Part shown: positions 59,766-64,000 of the stretch, piece after piece
Layout: each line of letters starts with the position of its first letter
How positions within the stretch are numbered: position 1 is the stretch's first letter
Assembly (NCBI RefSeq): GCF_023343835.1
Contig: NC_064437.1
Coordinates: 49,116,972 to 49,180,971 of the forward strand
DNA: 64,000 nt
Direction of reading: 5' to 3'
Source: Lagopus muta
Lineage: Eukaryota > Chordata > Aves > Galliformes > Phasianidae
The notes under the pieces: model-generated
Seen by the model: the letters and a program-made list of their open reading frames with translations, nothing else
Told to the model about the DNA's origin: nothing
Database searches by the model: none
Made by a program: the position numbers and the translations under genes

Positions 59766-62700
59766 TCACAGCCAGTGTTAAATTGGTAGAGCACTGCCAT
59801 GGGTTGCACTGGGTAATATCTGCTCCTAGGTTATGGCAGATATTCCTCATAAAGTGGCATTTTTGCTGTACTGAGAACTTAGCACTTAACCCCAACTCCG
59901 ACAGCTGTCACGTGAACAGCTCCATTTATATCTTTACATTTTGTGCCTCCAACTTTTTATAACTGCAGAGAAAATACCCTAAGTCTGTTTCCCACCCAAA
60001 TCATAACAGAAGAGTGACTTGCTGGTGATTCCTGGCTCTCTCTCTGTTCAGCAGGAGGGTCCTGCGTATTTGATCTGTATCTGGTGTCCTGCTGGAAAGA
60101 CCAAACACAGTGAGCAAAGCAGCCCACAGGAAGCCTGAGCTTTCCAGCCAGAGCTGCTGCTGGCAGCGTGTGGGGCTGACACTAGAGCTGCAATAGGTTT
60201 AGCAGTCACAACGGCCACTGCTGCACTGTTAACATGCTCTGCCTAAAACGCAATTGCCCTCAGTTCTTTTGTGCTGAGCAGAGTACACTCTGAGCCAACA
60301 CAAATGGCTCTCAGATGTTTTCAGTGGTGTAAATGAGGCAGTCAAGTATGAAACAAGGCAGTTACTAGCTGATCAGCTGAAGATCTGAGGCAGAAAGCTT
60401 TGGTTGGAGTAACAGCTTTGGAAAAAGTAATGCTTGCTGTAGTGATGGGCCTTACAAAGGCCAGTGCTGACTTGTGAAATAGGATTTTAACACTCCTCTC
60501 CTACAAGTACAGCTGGTTATAATACCTTATAGAGAAAAGGAAAAGCTTTTTGTGAAAAGTGAAGATTTTCACCAAAACTGAAATAGTAGGCAACCACAGA
60601 TTTTGTTTCTCTTGAACAGCTTCTTTTGAAATCATTTTATTTCCATGTGGAAGTGTTATTTCTACTCAGAAAGTAATGCAACTACATAGTTCCACTGCTC
60701 TGTTCCAGCTGGCAAAGGTTAGAATATAAAAAAATAATAAATTACTGTTTTTTGACTGACAGAGGCAGAAAGACAGCTAGAGGATGGGGAACAAAGTAAG
60801 TCTTTGTTTTCTCAACCTTCCCCCTGCCCAATTTTCCAATTTTCCTGCAGGAAAGCCATTATTTCTCAATGGAGAAAAGCTGAAATGAAGCTTGATTAGA
60901 AATTCTTTATTCTTGAGAACAGAAATTTTCTCATAGGATCTCAGAGGATCTAGTTCAGGTTCCAATCCTAACTTTTCTTACTCAGTTCAAGTTCTACTGC
61001 AGACCCAACTGCAATGCATTTTCTCATTGAAATCCTAATATGCAGTTGACTCAGCAGTGATTAGTGGGCATTCTGGTCAAACAATTCCTGATGAATCATG
61101 TAGAATTAGTGAAAAAAACAGTCTTTTTCCATCATTAGTTTGACTTATTTTCAGGAATCTGCTTCAAATTCTGAAAACATAATTTTACTTTTTCCAGAAA
61201 GGTGAACTTTTTTTTTTTTAAACAGAAAATAGCTTCTCATCACCAGATACTACCAATTACTACCTGCCTTATTCACATCTGCCTCTACCAGCCTTTCCAT
61301 GCAATAAGTACTGTTGAACATTTTAAATTTGTTAAATTGCAAGCTTTTGAAGAGTAAATAATAAAAGATGACACATTTTCCACAGAAGCAGTTGTGCTGC
61401 TATACTCATTTACAGCTTGTTTCTGCAAGAAATGTTAGAAAGAAAGTGAGACTGGCTTGGTGGACTGGGACACAGAAATCTTGAACTAAAGATCTTTCTA
61501 CATCCAACGTTGCAAAAGTCACACTTGATATATCTAAATATAGATTGGAATTTAGCCTCTCTCTTGTTCAGCCCTACCAGGAACAGGATGAGTAAAGCGC
61601 TTGGAAGAATCTCATGGATAAATTCAGTAGAAAATGGTAGGTCTGAGATTTCCTTGTGCTAAGAAATACTTCATTATGGGCTAAAATGGCCCATTAACTA
61701 CTTATAAGAGCCATTCTTGGATGTACTGTGCAATTGGCCCCAGCACATAGTCGTTTCAACTCACATTTGTGTGACTGCTGTGATTCCTCAAAGGAACTTC
61801 CCCCTCTCAGTAGGAAGGTGATACAGCTGTATCAGGAGATGACATAAAGGCAACTTCATGCCTTTTATGTGCACAGCATGATCTGAAATAGAACTAAACT
61901 CCCCTTCCCCTCAGGGAAAAATCATAAAATGTGTAATAAAATATTGCTGTATGTGTCTGCCTGAATTCACTATTCTCCCTGTGACACGTGAAAGGTCTCA
62001 TCAGAACATAATAACACAGGATCAATATAACTCACATCCTCAGGCTAGCTCTGTAGAGTATTTGAGCATTTCATAATCCTCCATGTATTTCTTCCTCTGC
62101 TTCCCTGCTGCAGCCATTGCCAAAAGATAAGTCAATGTTTGTGTCCAGCTAGAGTCCCAGCATTTTTCATGCTGCATATTACCTTCAGATGATCTTGAAT
62201 TCCATAGCAACCTTGGCCAACATTTAAGCCACCAGTTCAAAGAGCCACCACCCTAACTTGGAGCTATCCTCTTTTATTTGAAGTTAGAAACAGGTGCAAA
62301 AATGCTGGATGCCCTTTATTCCAAAGTTGCCTGTGGTCTCTGTTGTGTCTGATTACGGTTCAGGTTCCTATCTGGGAGCACTGTGCAGTTCCAGTAGATG
62401 GCAGGTTGACGCCGAATTTGTGCCCATAAATAATTCTTCATCGTGACTTTTTTGACTGCTTTGGGTTTGTTTTCGTCTCATGGTTGTGGCTGGGGGATAA
62501 GACAGAGAACGTAGAATCTGTAATCCATATTTCTAGGAAGGCATTTCTTTTCCTTAAATTGTATTCTCTGAACTTGCTCTTGCTTGTCTTTTCTAGTGTA
62601 GAAGAAAACATCTTACAACCCATCTATGACCCAATTTCAATAGAAGAGAATAATAATTTTAAATCTTTTCTTTTTGTTATTTTGGTGCAAGCTTGTACCG

Positions 62701-64000
62701 TATTTGCATTTAATGATACTAAAATAAAAGAGGAAGGAGATTTTTATTATTAAAGTAAGTTTGGAGAAGGCTTTTGTTTCTCCTGTACTCTGGAAGCTGC
62801 TGAATACTTTGGTCAAACTTTCAAGCAATTTTGAGAAAGTGGCTGAGCCTGGAAGATTTCAATCATTAAAATGAATGTTTCAGAAACAGTAATATCTTCA
62901 TACCAGATATTTATACCAGCATGCTTAAACAGTCTTATCACAAAAATTCACTTGCATGCATTTAGTGGATACAAGCAGATTTTTCATCTTCATTTAGAGC
63001 TGCTTTCTGGTATGTTATATTTTACTCTCCACTAACAGGGTTACACTGAATAATATGCCTGGGGCAACACTCCTGACAGCTCACCAAAAGGCCCTGTGAG
63101 GCATGGGCTTAAACTCAGCCAAGTTAATTAATTCTCTGTGAGGTAATACGCTCTTACTAGTTCAGGCTGTAGATGATGGTAGATTGGGAATTATATTTTG
63201 GCTACATTAAGACAGGTTGTGCACTTTTTGATTTAGATTCTGATCAGTTCATTTTCTTAGATGTGTGTATCCCAACCCAACGCAGTTGTGATTTACAGCT
63301 TTCCATATTTCATTTCTGCACAGTGGTTGGTGGAAGCTATTGGTATGTGTGACACTATACCTGTGCAGAGGGAGGCCTACAAGCAGATGGCTCAAGGCAG
63401 CTGAATCTATGCCTGCCTGGTTTAACCACATTGGTTCTGTAAAGGTGAGTTACATGTTCATATGGTAGCAGCAAGCCTAAGGAAGAGGAACTGTGTTTGG
63501 AATGACAGGAGCTGAAAGGAGCCACTGAAAATAGAAGTTACCACATTGTAGCCTCCTTCTTTGATTTTGGCCCTGTGAAGCCTGGTGAGCCTAATTTACT
63601 AGCCTCATCTGTGGTAGAAATGAGATATGTGCTCAGGATCCCCTCCATCTCAGCCATCTCTTTCACCTCATTAAGGAGGCAAATGTGGTCTTGAGGACAA
63701 AGAAAAATGACCCTATAAGCACTAGAGAATGGAATGTACTCCTGAATTACCCTCGCTAAATATCTTCAGAAGTCCAAGGAGGTAAAATGCACTGTAGGAC
63801 TCTGTTAGCATTCTTTAGGAGCAGTTTCATTTCAGACTGGGGGAATCTAGTGACATACTGTAGACAGGAGGAAAATGACATTTATTAGTGCTAAAAGCTC
63901 TTTGTTATATAGCTGAAAATGTTTTGGCTCCAGTGGAATTTAAACTTGTCTGACTGCTTGAAAAATGTTCACTTTTAATATAACTAATTCAAACTTGCAG
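59766..64000. other. Intergenic, no gene recognised
   Basis: Unique AT-rich non-coding DNA up to the right edge, with a T run near 61208. I looked for an intronless vesicular acetylcholine transporter frame and for CHAT coding exons and saw neither. Confidence 0.55.

Noticed and set aside
59766-64000. SLC18A3 or CHAT coding sequence expected near the right side by mammalian gene order
   Set aside because: No long intronless transporter frame and no recognisable choline acetyltransferase exon is present.

Overview
This window looks like avian, probably galliform, nuclear DNA. The evidence is many 5'-truncated CR1 LINE copies, a family of short ERV-type LTRs, few other repeats, and one exon recognisable as vertebrate ERCC6 (Cockayne syndrome B). 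Nothing in it is prokaryotic, and I found no CRISPR, operon or phage. The species cannot be fixed from sequence alone.

Layout. Positions 1-4950 carry the 5' end of ERCC6 on the minus strand. A CpG-rich promoter lies at about 4480-4960, with NRF1, ETS and YY1-type sites. A probable non-coding first exon lies near 4841-4900. Intron 1 follows, then the first coding exon at 3081-3514, with the start codon at 3511. Intron 2 runs off the left edge and contains a CR1 copy (220-998) that keeps an open reverse-transcriptase C-terminus and abuts a second CR1 3' end in the opposite orientation. The other ERCC6 exons lie to the left of the window.

From about 5 kb to 64 kb I see no protein-coding exon I can defend. 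This is non-coding intergenic DNA on the upstream side of ERCC6. In mammals the next genes on that side are SLC18A3 and CHAT, divergent from ERCC6; neither is recognisable here. The stretch holds about 14 further CR1 insertions. Three of these (near 9.8, 14.7 and 51.1 kb) belong to an old, divergent subfamily. It also holds four copies of one LTR-like family (near 19.1-19.4, 33.6-33.9, 35.5-35.9 and 46.6-47.0 kb). The 35.5 kb copy is a clean solo LTR with TG...CA ends, a 5-bp target duplication and an internal 52-bp tandem duplication. Simple repeats and short perfect palindromes are scattered throughout.

The best leads for a second look are small structural events and possible regulatory segments, not new genes: a 138-bp insertion inside a CR1 flanked by TGCAT repeats (5821-5958), a perfect 9-bp hairpin bracketed by 9-bp direct repeats (19821-19863), and a few segments with homeodomain-type motif clusters or retained CpGs that could be conserved enhancers. 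I see no convincing evidence for an undescribed biological system in this window.
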